A stretch of 64,000 bases of DNA from contig JALMQS010000066.1 of assembly GCA_024734495.1 (NCBI GenBank), forward strand, positions 4,493,490 to 4,557,489, written 5' to 3'. This DNA is from Forficula auricularia. Taxonomy: Eukaryota; Arthropoda; Insecta; Dermaptera; Forficulidae. The translations under genes were made by a program, and so were the position numbers. Under the pieces are notes generated by a model that worked only from the letters and a program-made list of their open reading frames with translations, had not been told where the DNA came from and searched no databases. Positions 12,237-24,712 of the stretch are shown one piece after another (the first letter of the stretch is position 1; each line of letters starts with the position of its first letter).

Positions 12237-14149
12237 AGAAGGAAATTTGTTGTTTTAAAAGAAAAGTTTCGGCTTAACACACCTAGATTCGACATTTTCA
12301 ATAAAATAATCCCATCAGAAAGTACAATGTTACAAAACCTAATAATGGAGTCATTTTTGTGTCACAGTATTGATATATGGTACATTCAAAGATTTTATTT
12401 TTTGTTCTTAGAAATCTTTGAAGTATGAAGAAAAATAAGTCAGCATGTAACTATGTGGTGATTTTGATAACCAGAAGACGAAAATAGAAGCTCGTATAAA
12501 GTTTGTTCTTGTACGAAAATATTTATAATTTTTCAAAAGAATTTGAAAAGTTGTGATACAATGTGCTGAAATTTGACTTATCTGAAAAACTTGACGTTAT
12601 ATATACCTATAGTGAGTGGTCCATACTTGTCACATTTTAAGAAAGAAAAATTGCTTTTCTAAAATTGATCTGATCTCGGAATAATAAATATCTATTATAA
12701 ATACCCATATATTCCGCCGAGAGGGCTGCAGTATTCAGTAATTCAATCTATTTATTTTTCTTATTTAAGTTCAGAAATGCCTGAAACGTAAAGAAAAATT
12801 ATTTCCACTGTGAGTCTGTCTGTGTGTGGGTTAGGATTAAGATGCCTTAAGAACAACTTCAAGAACAGAGAGCCGTAGAAACTTACTAGTTCGGGTGCTA
12901 AAATGTTTGTATATATACGAAACGAAGAGCAGAGAAGAAGATGGAGGCTCAGAAGTTTTGGTTTAAAAAAACAGAAGAAATCAGATTGTCATATGAGAAA
13001 TATCAAACGGTTGAATCAAACGAGAAGAAATTTGATCCACATGCTTGTATTAATAAACTACACCATATCTGTCAAATATTTCTAGCTAAAAGCATTCATT
13101 CTCTGATAAAAGATTCCTAACTCTTCAATTAAAAATACCCCAACCAGTAAAGCCTCATTTTAACAAATATTTATACTTTTTATTATTTCTCTTGTGCATC
13201 GACTAGCTGCCTACACCAACTTCCTGGAAATTCTAAGTTGCTGATCAGAGAAGTATGGTTGTAAGAAACAAGCAATTGTTCGCCAAACAAGAGCTTTTCC
13301 TAAGTTCCAGTCCAGTTTTCAGATGGATGTCTCTCTTTCTTGCTGAAAAGCAACCATTTAATGATATATAGTACTGTTCGTGCCTTGTAACTAGGGTATT
13401 AGCAATGCTTGTTTTTGTCTTAAAATATTGAATGTTCCAGTCATTCATTATAAGTTGTTTTCAATTAAGCGATTACAGAGATTCATTTTCTCCATTTCGC
13501 AGATAACTCTCCGCGCTATTAATGGAAAGCTTTTAAAAAATTTGAATATATAAAATGGAAATTTATCTAGAAATAAAAAAATCCAAATTTGAAAAGGTCG
13601 CTAAATAAAATATTCGAATCAAAAGACCAAGCCAAAAATGTTTTCCTTGTTAAACAGCTGTTCATGAACGAACGACCCGAAGTGAAATTCGGATTGTAAT
13701 TCCATTTTATCTTTTGTTTTTGTTTTTTGCTGTTTGCTTTTCTTAACAGCGAGTTCTAAATATATTTTACTTTTCTCTATAGGAAATGGTTTTTGGCTCG
13801 CATACAACAATTAAACTAAAAATTAAAATAGAAATAAATAAATTTACAAATATTCAAAATTACTTATATTGGAATTCTGTTATGAGTAGGTAGGTAGTAG
13901 AGTTTTTAATATATTAATTAATTATTTGAAGTCTGGTGGATAAACAAAAAGCTGTCTTACGAATTTGAAGCTTTTTGGTAGGTTTTTATTAGTTCTTTTT
14001 TTGTCTCTTTTGGGGAGGGGGTTTGTTAACTCTTCTTTCCATTTAGAGATAGGAAAAGCAAGGGTTGGTTTTGAAATTAGGCTGGAATAAGGAAATCTCT
14101 GCGTTGCTAAGGTAAATATTTTGTTTATTTTTAAAATATTTTTTTTTTA
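12237..14149. other. No gene recognised
   Basis: AT-rich. A short frame at 12941-13120 on the plus strand (59 codons, beginning MEAQKFWFKKTEEIRLSYEK) looks protein-like in composition, but I recognise no domain and find no splice or promoter support. Confidence 0.4.
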
Positions 14150-14866
14150 GATAATATGGTTGAAAGGGGTAGTCAATCCAGGGTTGGGACTAGAAGTATA
14201 GGTGTTGAAACCAGTGGCTGGTTTTTGTTATGAGGATGATTCAGATGGTTATTTAGATTATAAGGATTTAGGGAAGAATGGTATTAATTTAAATAGGTCT
14301 GGTTCCTACAAGTTAGTTAATTCAGATATTAATATGTATGTTTGCATTCATGTATAGGATCTGCCATTGATTTGTGGAACAGTCTATTTATTACTACTTG
14401 GAATTATAATCCTCTGTCTCTTATGATTAAATCAATTATAAATTTTGTCAAGTCCTAGAGTTGTAAAAATTTTATTTAGTTCTCACAAGCAGGGCTTAGG
14501 ACTTAGCTGAGGTAGAGAAAGGTCATACCATCCTTGTTAAGGTTTTGACCAGATTTCCTTAACAACTGAGGGCAAATGCCGGGTTGGCTAATGCGTCGCT
14601 TGCTCCTGGTTTCGGTTTTTTGTGCCGAATTTTTAAATTACTTTTTGTCTTTTGTTGGAAATCAATGGTCGTGTTATTTTTTAATGATCATACATTTCTA
14701 TTTTTTTTTTCTGTACTTGTTTATTATTTATTAAATGTTTGTAGTTAATTTATATTGATGTTTGTTAATGTATTGTAGCTAGGTTGTATTGATGTTTGGA
14801 GGACCTAGCCACCGAGGACTTGTGCCTCTAAGCAGGTAGAGGAATAAAGATTTATTTATTTATAAT
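14150..14866 (+). mobile_element. LINE 3' end with ATTT tail
   Basis: At 14360-14460 the frame AIDLWNSLFITTWNYNPLSL followed by SIINFVKS and a stop resembles the C-terminus of insect LINE ORF2 proteins (…DLWNSLP…). It is followed by about 400 bp of 3' untranslated sequence ending in 'aataaagatttatttattta', a typical short-repeat LINE tail. Confidence 0.5.
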
Positions 14867-14884
14867 ATAGATATTAGAAATTAG

Positions 14885-15048
14885 AATCGTAGTATTAAAG
14901 TTGTGGTTGATAGAAAGTCATCTGAATCTTTCTCCACAAATGCTGCAGTCCCCCAAGGGTTAGTAATCTCCCCCAAGCTCTTCCTAATTTATATAAACGA
15001 CATTATTAACCAAACTTCAAACCCCGCTCATTGTTACGCCTTAGGAAT
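14885..15048 (+). pseudogene. Jockey/CR1-like LINE RT fragment
   Basis: Reads SIKVVVDRKSSESFSTNAAV, PQGLVISPKLFLIYINDIIN and QTSNPAHCYA. It matches the same RT stretch of the LINE at 17745-17890, stopping just before the ADD of the catalytic YADD. It lies directly after the tail of the preceding LINE end. Confidence 0.75.
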
Positions 15049-17217
15049 TTGTTGGGTATTTTGATAGTATTTTTTTTATTTTTTTATTTTATTGGCCTTC
15101 GGAACATAGATGCCCATTTAGCCAATTTTGATAGTAATTTATCATCAATAATACAATCTAAATGAGTGTAGTAAATTTTCTTCAAATTATAAATATAAAT
15201 AAAAATCCAGATGTTATTAATTTATTTTCGAAATTTAAATCAACTCTGAATAGCCAGCCAAAACGCCCTTCTATTATTCAATTCGTCTTACGCGAGCGGT
15301 GATTCATTTAGACGGAAAGAGAACTGTTTTGAATTTCGAACAAAATTTTTTTCCGGTTTACTTTAATTTGACGTTTCTCGGCTGTGAATTCGTTGGTCGT
15401 TTTCCAAGTAAGTGACGTGGACAACACATTATTAACTCTTTAGTTGAATTTATTTATCTTGCATGTATTTATCTCTAGGGTTTATAATAGCTATCTGTCT
15501 CTCTTGGATAGAACAAATGTTAAATTGGCAAAGAGCAAATTTGGAACTTCCGGAGCAAAAAACAAATCCACCTTTCAGACGAATATTTACTTTCTATTTC
15601 AAACAAAAAATAAATACTTTTATAGATTGTAAATTGAAATGATTATAGGAGATTTAGAATTAAATGGAATTATTTTGGGGTTTGTTTTACAATTTGTGTT
15701 CTTTCAGGTGGCAATTCTGAGTCACTCTATCCCATGCCACTCTTTCATTTTTCTAAAAGTCCCAAATTCATCATTATCTGGGGAGAATATTCTAATTTAG
15801 CACTTTCCATTCTTCTTTTCATTACAGATCCATATGGATGAGCTAGCTCGATGTATATATCTATTATATGGTATATATATATATTATATGGTATATATAT
15901 ATATATATATATTTACCATATATATTATCACTTGAAAAGGGCTTTAGAATTAGAAGCCAAAATGTCGTAAAGAAATTTTTTTATTGCACTGTGGGTGGTC
16001 AAACCTAAAAAAAATGTATCTTGAAATGTGCTCTGCATTTCTCGAAGTGTCCACAAGGAAGTGAATGACTTTTCTCGGTAATTATCCCATTAATTAAGCT
16101 CATAGAGACGATTATATTTTTTATCGTTTTCTTTTTTCGCTAACTCGAATCTGGATTAAATATTCATAGAATAGTTATAGGAGTTTTCTTTTTTTAGTAG
16201 ATGTTTAATGTTTTATTTCCTTAAAAAGTAGAAATCGCTGAGGGAGGTCTACACAAATTGACTATCGCTACTCGATTTGAATTTTAATCCTGCTTCATTT
16301 TAGCTGAATATGACATTTATATTTTTTTCATTCACTAAAAAATGGCCATCTTCTCCATTTGAAAACGACAAGACGATGAGTCTATTGGGCCATCTACCCT
16401 TTTGCTATAAAAATCCTACCAAGCGTTGACATTTCGAAATGGAATTATGTAAAACAAATTAAGCTTTTATCACTCAATTGGATGATTATATTAAGAGATA
16501 AGCCAGCTTAATTGATTTACTTTACAAGTTGACAATGGAGCAGGCGACCAAGAAGCAATCCAGCTGTGAGGTGAGTATGCAAATGAGTGGCGAGGCCAGC
16601 AGGAGTCCATTTGCGAAAAACAGTCCGAATCGAACTTTACCAGGGATAAATTTATTTTAAAAAGTTTTTTGCCCAAAGTACTTTAATTTAGAAGAATAAA
16701 TCAATGGTCAAACAAAACAGTTTTGGAAGCACGCGGCCACCCAAGTCAAATAAATCGCCATTAATTCTTATCAAAACGCCCTCGAAAAAGCATTATATTG
16801 CACTAATCATAATTATAAGTAAATTCATTCGAATAAAAATTGAGACTGGAAATCTCATCCACTAATTAACAATTTAGCACATTTTTCAAATTTGGAAAAA
16901 TATTACAAACAAGGAGGTAGGTTGGTATATGAATTTTAGAAAAAAGATGGCATTTTTCAAATTAAAAAAATTCATTTACCGATAGTAGTAGAGTTGGATT
17001 TTATTGGGAATATCACGAAAGAATCTTCTACCGAATTCGAGATGTTATGGGTAAGTTTTATTACGAGAACATTGCAGAAGATCATCTCCTCGAAATAGTC
17101 TGTTCCAGTAGCTGCCTTGTGAGATAGACCTATCGACGGTAGGCAAATGGGTTTTTAATTCCATTCTCACATTATTTTTGAGTTTGAAGAAATTCAAATT
17201 CGCATAAAAGCCATTAA
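15049..17217. other. No gene recognised
   Basis: AT-rich sequence with a TATA-type dinucleotide tract at about 15855-15915. A slightly GC-richer patch at 16500-16640 contains a donor-like 'gaggtgagta', but no exon can be supported. Confidence 0.4.
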
Positions 17218-17221
17218 TAAA

Positions 17222-18800
17222 TTAAATTCCAAAATCCGCCGCAGGCCCGGATAACATCCCACCAATTCTCATTAAAAAATGCGCCCCTGAACTTGCCCCT
17301 ATCTTATCCAAGCTATTCCAACTCTCTTACGAGTCGGGCATATTCCCCAAAAGCTGGAAAATAGCCAGAGTCACACCTATTCCTAAAAAGGAGACACATC
17401 TCAAATCTCTAATTACAGGCCTATCTCGATCACCTCTGTTCTTTCCAAATTAATGGAATTAGTCATAAACCAACACGTCCTTCATCACTTAGAAAACAAT
17501 AAATTAATTCACGATAGGCAATATGGATTCAGACAAAATCGTTCCACAGGCGACATCTTAACCTATGTCACCCACACCTTCAACAATACTCTAGAGGCCG
17601 GAAAAGAAACCCTCGCTGTAGCTCCTTGATATCTCCAAAGCTTTTGACCAGGTTTGGCACAAAAATCTTCTTGCCAAACTGCCAGCCTTTGGATTCACAC
17701 CAACACTTCGCAAATGGATAGAAAGCTTTCTGACAAACCGAAGTATAAAAGTTGTGGTGGATGGAACATCATCTGAATCGTTCTCCACAAACTCTGGTGT
17801 TCCCCAAGGCTCTGTAATCTCCTCCACACTCTTCCTTATTTATATAAACGACCTTATTGATCAAACGGCAAACCCCACTCATTGTTACGCCGACGATAGC
17901 ACTCTACACGGCAAACCCTCTCTCCCGAATAATCGAATCAATATTGCCTCCTCAATTACTCTCGACCTAGACAAACTGAATAAATGGGGCTCTCAAAATT
18001 TAGTTAACTTTAATTCAAATAAGACTCAATGTTGTCTAATTTCTAGGCGCGAAAATAGAGATTTCCCTGATATTCACTTCGATTCGAATACCCTGAAAAT
18101 GTGTGACAGCCTATCCATGTTGGGCGTCTCTGTCGCATCTGACCTGTCTTGGAATGAACACATCTCCTCTGTGGCGAAATCTGCAGCAAGGAAGATTGGC
18201 TTCTTATTCAGGTCCAAGCGATTTTACAAACCCCCACAACTTCTCACCATCTACAAGGCCCAAATCCGCCCCTATCTCGAATACTGCTCTCATCTGTGGA
18301 GAGGAGCCTCAAAATATTCTCTTGCTACCCTTGATGCAATTCAGAAACGAGCCGTCAGGCTAATTGACGATTCTACCCTCACCGACTCCCTCGACTCGTT
18401 GGCTCATCGAAGAGATGTCTCTGCCCTTTCCCTTTTCTATAGATACTATCACGGCAGATGCTCTGATGAGATAAAATCAATAATTCCCCCCAAAGCATAC
18501 TTTGCACGCAGCACACGTTTTGCCGACTCCCAACACTCTTTGCGGTCAAATTGGAAAAGTGCCGGACCACTTCATTCGCGAATACATATATCCCCATGAC
18601 TTCAAGGAACTGGAACTCTCTCCCAGCCTCTATCTTTCCCAGCACCTATGATCTTCAAACCTTCAAAACCAGGGTGCATAGACACCTACGTCTACACCCT
18701 CTCACTTAATCAACTTTCCCTTCTCTTCGGTAATGCAAGGGTCTTTCGAGATCCATAGGGGCTACACCTTTACTGGTGCACCCCTTCTTGCATTCGATTG
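17222..18800 (+). pseudogene. Jockey/CR1-like LINE ORF2, 5'-truncated and frameshifted
   Basis: Successive frames give the whole reverse transcriptase palm and the C-terminal region. The order is SAAGPDNIPPILIKKCAPEL, NYRPISITSVLSKLMELV, DRQYGFRQNRSTGDI, LDISKAFDQVWH, SGVPQGSVIS, catalytic YADD at 17886-17897, then MLGVSVASDLSWNEH, YKAQIRPYLEYCSHLWRG and SLDSLAHRRDVSALSLFYRY. The protein then ends HRHLRLHPLT with a stop at 18707-18709. Frameshifts occur near 17405, 17625 and 18570. The longest open stretch is 17754-18599. A short untranslated tail ends in A-rich sequence near 18800. No endonuclease or RNase H domain is present. The element reverse-transcribes its own RNA when intact; this copy cannot. 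Confidence 0.88.
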
Positions 18801-18915
18801 CATTAAAAAAAAACAATCATCATTTTCTATTTTAAATTATATGATAAGGATAAGTGTTTGATTTCGAATCACTAAACATGAGATTTAACAAATGAAGATT
18901 TAAATCTTTGAGTGA

Positions 18916-19635
18916 TAATTTTTAAGAAAAAAATAAAACCGACTTCAAAAAATTTAATGCAGCAAATAAAAATACACTAAAAGGTATAAAATAATTATTA
19001 TCTTATTTAGTTACAACTAAACGACGAAATATATAACATGAAATTACTTTTTGAAGTCGGTGCCAAACAAACTATACTTATAAGCGAGCGTACCCGCCAA
19101 ACGTACTAAGTGAAGATCCGTCGAGTGCGATTCATAAAACGTATATGTTTGGCACCGACTTCAAAAAGTAATTTCATGTTAATATTTCGTCGTTTAGTTG
19201 TAACTAAATAAGATAATAATTATTTTATACCTTTTAGTGTATTTTATTTGTTCCATTTAATTTTTTGAAGTCGGTTTTATTTTTTTCTTAAAAGTTATTT
19301 TTATTTTTCTCTTTTTAGTGATGTTATTATTAGTGATCATATCATTAGAACTTCACTAATATGGCACCATCCCTAAGATACCCCCTTTCCAATAAAAAAG
19401 AATCATCGAAATCGGTTCATAAACAAAGAAGTTAGGCCTGAACAAACCCAACAAAAAAGGTCTAATACCAATAAAAAAAAACGGGACCAATCGGAAGCTA
19501 GACTGAACCCGATGCAAATTTTTTTTTTCAAAATCGGTTCACAATTGTCGGAGATATGAAGTAACATAGCCAGAAACAAAAAAAAAAAAAATCAGTCGAA
19601 TAGAGAACCTCCTCCTTTTTTGAAGTCGGTTAAAA
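18916..19635 (+). mobile_element. 'GAAGTCGGT' inverted-repeat element, copy 1
   Basis: Begins with A-rich sequence and 'aaaaccgacttcaaaa' and ends 'ttttttgaagtcggtt'. The interior carries a long palindrome (about 18945-19290) built from 'gaagtcggtgccaaacaa', 'aactaaacgacgaaat' and their complements. Related copies start at 50307 and 58948. There is no coding capacity. The superfamily is uncertain; similar A-rich, 'ggaggaggttctc'-containing repeats are widespread in insect genomes. Confidence 0.7.
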
Positions 19636-19954
19636 TATATGCAATATGCCAACATCACACGTAGGCATTTGCTCAGCTTGCTTTTGGCACTGGAAGTCAA
19701 TTCCCGAGGGAGTGAATACAACCCTTCTGACATGTATATTTGCGATTCAGCAGAGTACATGCTCGTATTTTTTCTTGTATTTTTCACATTTCCAACATCA
19801 CAAGAGGCATTAGTTTAGTATCAATATTATAACCTTGTATTATGAAGAATTTAAGGCCTAATTACAAATCTTATTAGATTCATTTGATTTTATGTCATAA
19901 GACATCCCCCCTCGGGAGTCGAGCCTAAGTGCCAAAATTGCATCCCGGTCAATT

Positions 19955-20562
19955 CAAAAATCCTACAAGGCCCAAATCCGCCCCTGTTTCGAATACGGCT
20001 CTTGCATCAGTGAATGTAAGTCAGCCTCCAGCAGAATATTCATTCGAGTTTGCTACCCTTGATGCAATTCAGAAAACGAGCCGTCAGGCTAATTGACGAT
20101 TCTACCCTCACCGACTCCCTCGACTCGCTGGCTCATCGAAGAGATGTCTCCGCCCTTTCCCGCTTTTCTATAGATACTATCACGGCAGGTGCCTCTGATG
20201 AGATAAAATCAATAATTCCCCCCAAAGCATGCTTTGCACGCAGCACAGTTTTGCCGACTCCCAACACTCTTCGCGGTCAAATTGGAAAAGTGCCGGACCA
20301 CTTCATTCGCGAATTCATATATCCCCATGACTTCAAGGAACTGGAACTCTCTCCCAGCCTCTATCTTTCCCAGCACCTATGATCTTCAAACCTTCAAAAC
20401 CAGGGTGCATAGACACCTACGTCTACACCCTCTCACTTAAACAACTTTCCCTTCTCTTCGGTAATGCAAGGGTCTTTCGGAGATCCATAGGGGCTACATC
20501 TTTTACTGGTGCACCCCTTCTGCATTCCATGCATTAAAAAAAAAAAAAAAAAAAAAAAAAAA
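19955..20562 (+). pseudogene. Jockey/CR1-like LINE 3' fragment with poly(A)
   Basis: Matches the C-terminal part of the copy at 17222 (YKAQIRPC/YLEY, LDAIQKRAVRLIDDSTLTDS, HRRDVSALS, MTSRNWNSLPASIFPSTYDL, HRHLRLHPLT) and shares its 3' untranslated region. It ends in about 27 A residues (20536-20562). Several single-base indels split the frame. A non-homologous stretch replaces the expected sequence at about 20004-20050. Confidence 0.85.
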
Positions 20563-20661
20563 TTCAAAAGAACTCATGGTTTTTATTTAAATAAGGTCTT
20601 GCACAGAAAATTTAATTCAGTCGCCAGCAGAATTTTCATTCGAGTTTACTATCTTCTATTA

Positions 20662-20755
20662 CAGAGGTGGCCACAAAGTTGCTCGCGGGCCGCATGCGGC
20701 TCTTCAGTCAATCTAGTGCGGCTCTTGAATCCTCTTGAATAATACTGATTTTAAA
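20662..20755 (+). mobile_element. hAT-like left terminus
   Basis: 'cagaggtggccacaaagttg' followed by GC-rich 'gggccgcatgcggctctt' is typical of hAT-type ends found across arthropods. Sequence resembling the opposite side ('ttttgcggctcccaaagt') appears at 24494-24511, beyond all the elements nested in between. The terminal CCACCTCTG of that side is missing. Confidence 0.5.
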
Positions 20756-21080
20756 AAGTAAAGGGTGTCGCATAAAGATCTACCACATTTTATAGAGGTA
20801 TAAAAAAATGAAAAAAATTTAACTAGGAAAAAACAGAATATATATTTTTGAAAAGAACATAAAATAATTTTTATTTTATTTATTTTAAACATATCAGACG
20901 AAAGGGGGTCAAAAATGAAAATTCTAGCCCTTTCTACCAAACTCAACCAAATTTTGTATACATATTCTGTGGACACCCAGAAGGCCAGAAATGCAAAAAC
21001 TAACCACCCAAAACGGGATGGCCAAAATTGAAAATTCTAGCCCTTTCGACCAAACTATGTATACAAAATTTGGTTAGTTT

Positions 21081-21195
21081 TTAACCGACTTGAAAAAAGG
21101 AGGAGGTTCTCTATTTGACTGAATTTTTTTTTTGTCTATGTTACCTCATATCTCCGCCAATTGTGAACCGATTTTGAAAAAAAATTTTGTTGCAT
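21081..21195 (-). mobile_element. Fragment of a 'GAAGTCGGT' element
   Basis: 'ttaaccgacttgaaaaaagg' through 'gtgaaccgattttgaaaa' matches the right ends of the copies at 19500-19635 and 60660-60780 in inverted orientation. Confidence 0.7.
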
Positions 21196-21339
21196 TTCTA
21201 GCCTTCTAGGGATCCACGGAATATGTATAGAAAATTTGGTTGAGTTTGATCAAAAGGGCTAGAATTTTTTTTGACTAATAATGTTAAAAAATACATTTAA
21301 AAAAAGTTTCATTTATTTTATTTTCAAAAATAAATTTAC

Positions 21340-23948
21340 TTTTTAAGTATTGCAATCGGTCGCGCGGCAAGCGCGACTTCAACAGGTCCTCGGGTAAAGA
21401 CTACGGAACCCATGGACTCAATTAAGGTCACAAATTGAAGTATTCAATGAGATTGAATTTTAGCACGTGGCGGTTTTGCCAAAAGTTACCTGGAATCTCG
21501 TCGAGAGGCCAAAAAGTGCCATTTTTTTGGAAGTGCGTGCGGATGGATGGATGGATGGATGTATGTTATCGTTTTTTCGTCCACGATTTTTTCCACACCT
21601 TTGCACCGATTGAAATGAAATTGAAAACCTACCATCATTTTAACAAAATGAAGCGCTGATTAGTTTTTGGTACATATCGGCCCACAAACATTAGTATTAT
21701 ACAACATTATTTATTTCAGTACTTTTTTAGTTTTTTCTAAATATCTTTAAAATGACTTAACCAATTTTGATGAAATTTAATATCCTAATTAAGTACCTTG
21801 GGGCCGACAAAAAAGGTTAAATAAAGTTTTTAGTAAAATTATATTTTAAAGTACTTTACTCTAAAGTAAGATTTTTGAATTCTTTAAAATTTATTCATTT
21901 GATCTGTTTATGGTAATATAGGACTCATTTAACCTAACTAAGTAAGAGTGGATAGGCTTTTCTCTGTGAAATGCTAAAAATTTGGGAGGAAAGTTTATAA
22001 GTAACCATAGCAACTGCGTTCTTTTCTTATCCGTTACCTTTATAGAGGAATCGACTTAAAACCAAAAATAGCGATTGATTCTCATCTAGTACTTGAAGAA
22101 TAACCATTCTATATTGGATTTTTGACGTTTTTGGTTTTATTGGTAACCATTGCTGAAGACATAGAGGAATCGACTTAAAACCAAAAATAGCGATTGATTC
22201 TCATCTAGTACTTGAAGAATAACCATTCTATATTGGATTTTTGACGTTTTTGGTTTTATTGGTAACCATTGCTGAAGACATAGAGGAATCGACTTAAAAC
22301 CAAAAATAGCGATTGATTCTCATCTAGTACTTGAAGAATAACCATTCTATATTGGATTTTTGACGTTTTTGGTTTTATTGGTAACCATTGCTGAAGACAT
22401 AGAGGAATCGACTTAAAACCAAAAATAGCGATTGATTCTCATCTAGTACTTGAAGAATAACCATTCTATATTGGATTTTTGACGTTTTTGGTTTTTATTG
22501 GTAACCATTGCTGAAGACATAGAGGAATCGACTTAAAACCAAAAATAGCAATTGATTCTCATCTAGTACTTGAAGAATAACCATTCTATATTGGATTTTT
22601 GACGTTTTTGGTTTTATTGGTAACCATTGCTGAAGACATAGAGGAATCGACTTAAAATCAAAAATAGCGATTGATTCTCATCTAGTACTTGAGGAATAAC
22701 CATTCTATATTGGAATTTTGACGTTTCGGTTTTTATTGGTAACCATTGCTGAAGACATAGAGGAATCGATTTAAAATCAAAAACAGCTATTGATTCTCAT
22801 CTAGTACTTGAGGAATAACTATTCTATATTGAATTTTTGACGTTTCGGTTTTTATTGGTAACCATTGCTGAAGACATAGAGGAATCGACATAAAATCAAA
22901 AATAGCGATTGATTCTCATCTAGTACTTGAGGAATAACCATTCTATATTGGATTTTTGACATTTCGGTTATTATTAGTAACCATTGCTGTAGACATGGAG
23001 GAATCGACTTAAAATCAAAAATAGCAATCGATTCTCATATAATACTCGAGGAATAACAATTTTACATTAGATTTTTGACGCTTCGATTATTATTGGTAAC
23101 CATTGCTGAAGACATGGAGGAATCGGCTTAAAATCAAAAATAACGATCGATTCTTATCTAATACTAGAGGAATAACCTTATTGCATTCCATTTTTGATGT
23201 TTTGACTATTAATGGCAACCTCTACTGAAAACGTGGAAGAATCGACTTAAAATCAAAAAGACTAAATTCTTTTTTGGTAAACAACTCAAGTCGATTCTTC
23301 CACGTTTTTCAGTAGAAGTTGCCATTAATAGTCAAAACATCAAAAATGGAATGCAATAAGGTTATTTCTCTAGTATTAGATAAGAATTGATCGTTATTTT
23401 TGATTTTAAGCCGTTTCTCCATGTCTTCAGCAATGGTTACCAATAATAGTCGAAGCGTCAAAAATCTAATGTAGTAATTGATTATTCCTCGAGTATTAGA
23501 TGAGAATCGATGGCTATTTTTGATTTTAAATCGATTCCTCCATGTCTTCAGCAATGGTTACTAATAATCCGAAACGTCAAAAATCCAATGTAGAATTGTT
23601 ATTCCTCGAGTATTAGATGAGAATCGATGGCTATTTTTTGATTTTGAGTCGATTCCTCCATGTCTTCAGCAATGGTTACTAATAATAACCGAAACGTCAA
23701 AAATCCAATTGTAGAATGGTTATTCCTCGACTATTAAATGAGAATCGATCATTATTTTTGAATTAAAGTCAACATGATCTGCAAATTGCAAGTGATATCT
23801 GATTAATAATAAATGAATAAACATATTATTTTTTTATTGTTAAAGGATAAATAATTAATTTATCCAGTACACACCAAGCCAGCAAAACATATCAATATTT
23901 TAAATGAATTTGGATAAAGTTTAGCAACGATTCGTTGCAGTTTATTTT
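21340..23948 (-). mobile_element. Foldback element of 119-bp units, copy 2
   Basis: In minus orientation. Module B (21340-22030) comes first, then about ten units spaced 119 bp apart (the 'gaggaatcg' landmark recurs at 22045, 22164, 22283, 22402, 22522, 22641, 22760, 22879, 22998 and 23118). A spacer near 23262-23300 follows, then about four inverted units to 23765. Module A ends 'gcaacgattcgttgcagttt' at about 23941. Units near 22045-22640 are almost identical, which points to recent expansion. It lies inside the MITE at 20756. Confidence 0.8.
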
Positions 23949-23950
23949 CT

Positions 23951-24370
23951 AGTTAAATTTTTTCATTTTTTTATATCTCTTCAAAATGTGGTAGATCTTT
24001 ATGCCACACCCTGTATAATAATTAAATTAAAAAAATAATAATACAAAAATTATTTTTGTAATGTTATAAGTAGAACAAAAAATAAATTTAGATTTTTTCT
24101 AGTTAAATTTTTTCATTTTTTTATATCTCTTCAAAATGTGGTAGATCTTTATGCCACACCCTGTATAATAATTAAATTAAAAAAATAATAATACAAAAAT
24201 TATTTTTGTAATGTTATAAGTAGAACAAAAAATAAATTTAGATTTTTTCTAGTTAAATTTTTTCATTTTTTTATATCTCTTCAAAATGTGGTAGATCTTT
24301 ATGCCACACCCTGTATAATAATTAAATTAAAAAAATAATAATACAAAAATTATTTTTGTAATGTTATAAG
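23951..24370 (+). repeat. Tandem repeat, 2.8 x 150 bp
   Basis: The landmark 'agttaaattttttcattttt' recurs at exactly 23951, 24101 and 24251 with no visible differences between copies. Each unit contains the right end of the MITE plus about 85 bp of its flank, so a transposon end and its flank were tandemly multiplied. Confidence 0.9.
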
Positions 24371-24712
24371 TAAGTAGAGAAAAAATATATGTTACTTCAT
24401 TTATATTTTATAAAATAAAAAAATGTGTCTTTTTTTAATAAACCATTTTAATAAATCTCCAAACAATGTGGACCACTTTAAAACAGTTTTATAAATTTTG
24501 CGGCTCCCAAAGTCCTAGTATTGAACTTGCATCCAAACGATACCCCAATCCTACACCCCCAAACAATGTCCGATAAGGGATATCAATACTGCGGATTTTA
24601 TTCAGTCATTCAGTTTGTTTCTCAATTTTTGATATTTCATCTGAAAATCTTTTTGCTAAAATAGAAATATTTTAACATAATTTTAATTATAAATATGCTA
24701 TGTACTTGTGAG

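Larger units (their letters stand above)
20756..24012 (+). mobile_element. Long-TIR MITE ('gtggcataaagatct'), interrupted
   Basis: Left arm starts 'gggtgtcgcataaagatcta' and the right arm ends 'tctttatgccacaccctgta'. About 80 bp at the two ends are inverted copies. The complete relative at 32798-33324 shows the uninterrupted form. Here the interior is broken by a 'GAAGTCGGT' fragment (about 21081-21195) and by a whole foldback element (21340-23948). Confidence 0.7.

Noticed and set aside
17591..18645. Minus-strand and alternative-frame open stretches over the LINE
   Set aside because: They are shadows of the LINE reverse transcriptase frame and show no motifs of their own.
22999..23118. Hammerhead in every 119-bp unit (CTGAAGACATGG present)
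   Set aside because: The unit contains CTGAAGA but no stem II followed by GAAA, so the core is incomplete.
22045..23765. CRISPR-like array from regular spacing
   Set aside because: The 119-bp units are continuous repeats with no unique spacers, and the setting is an animal genome. They are arms of a foldback element.
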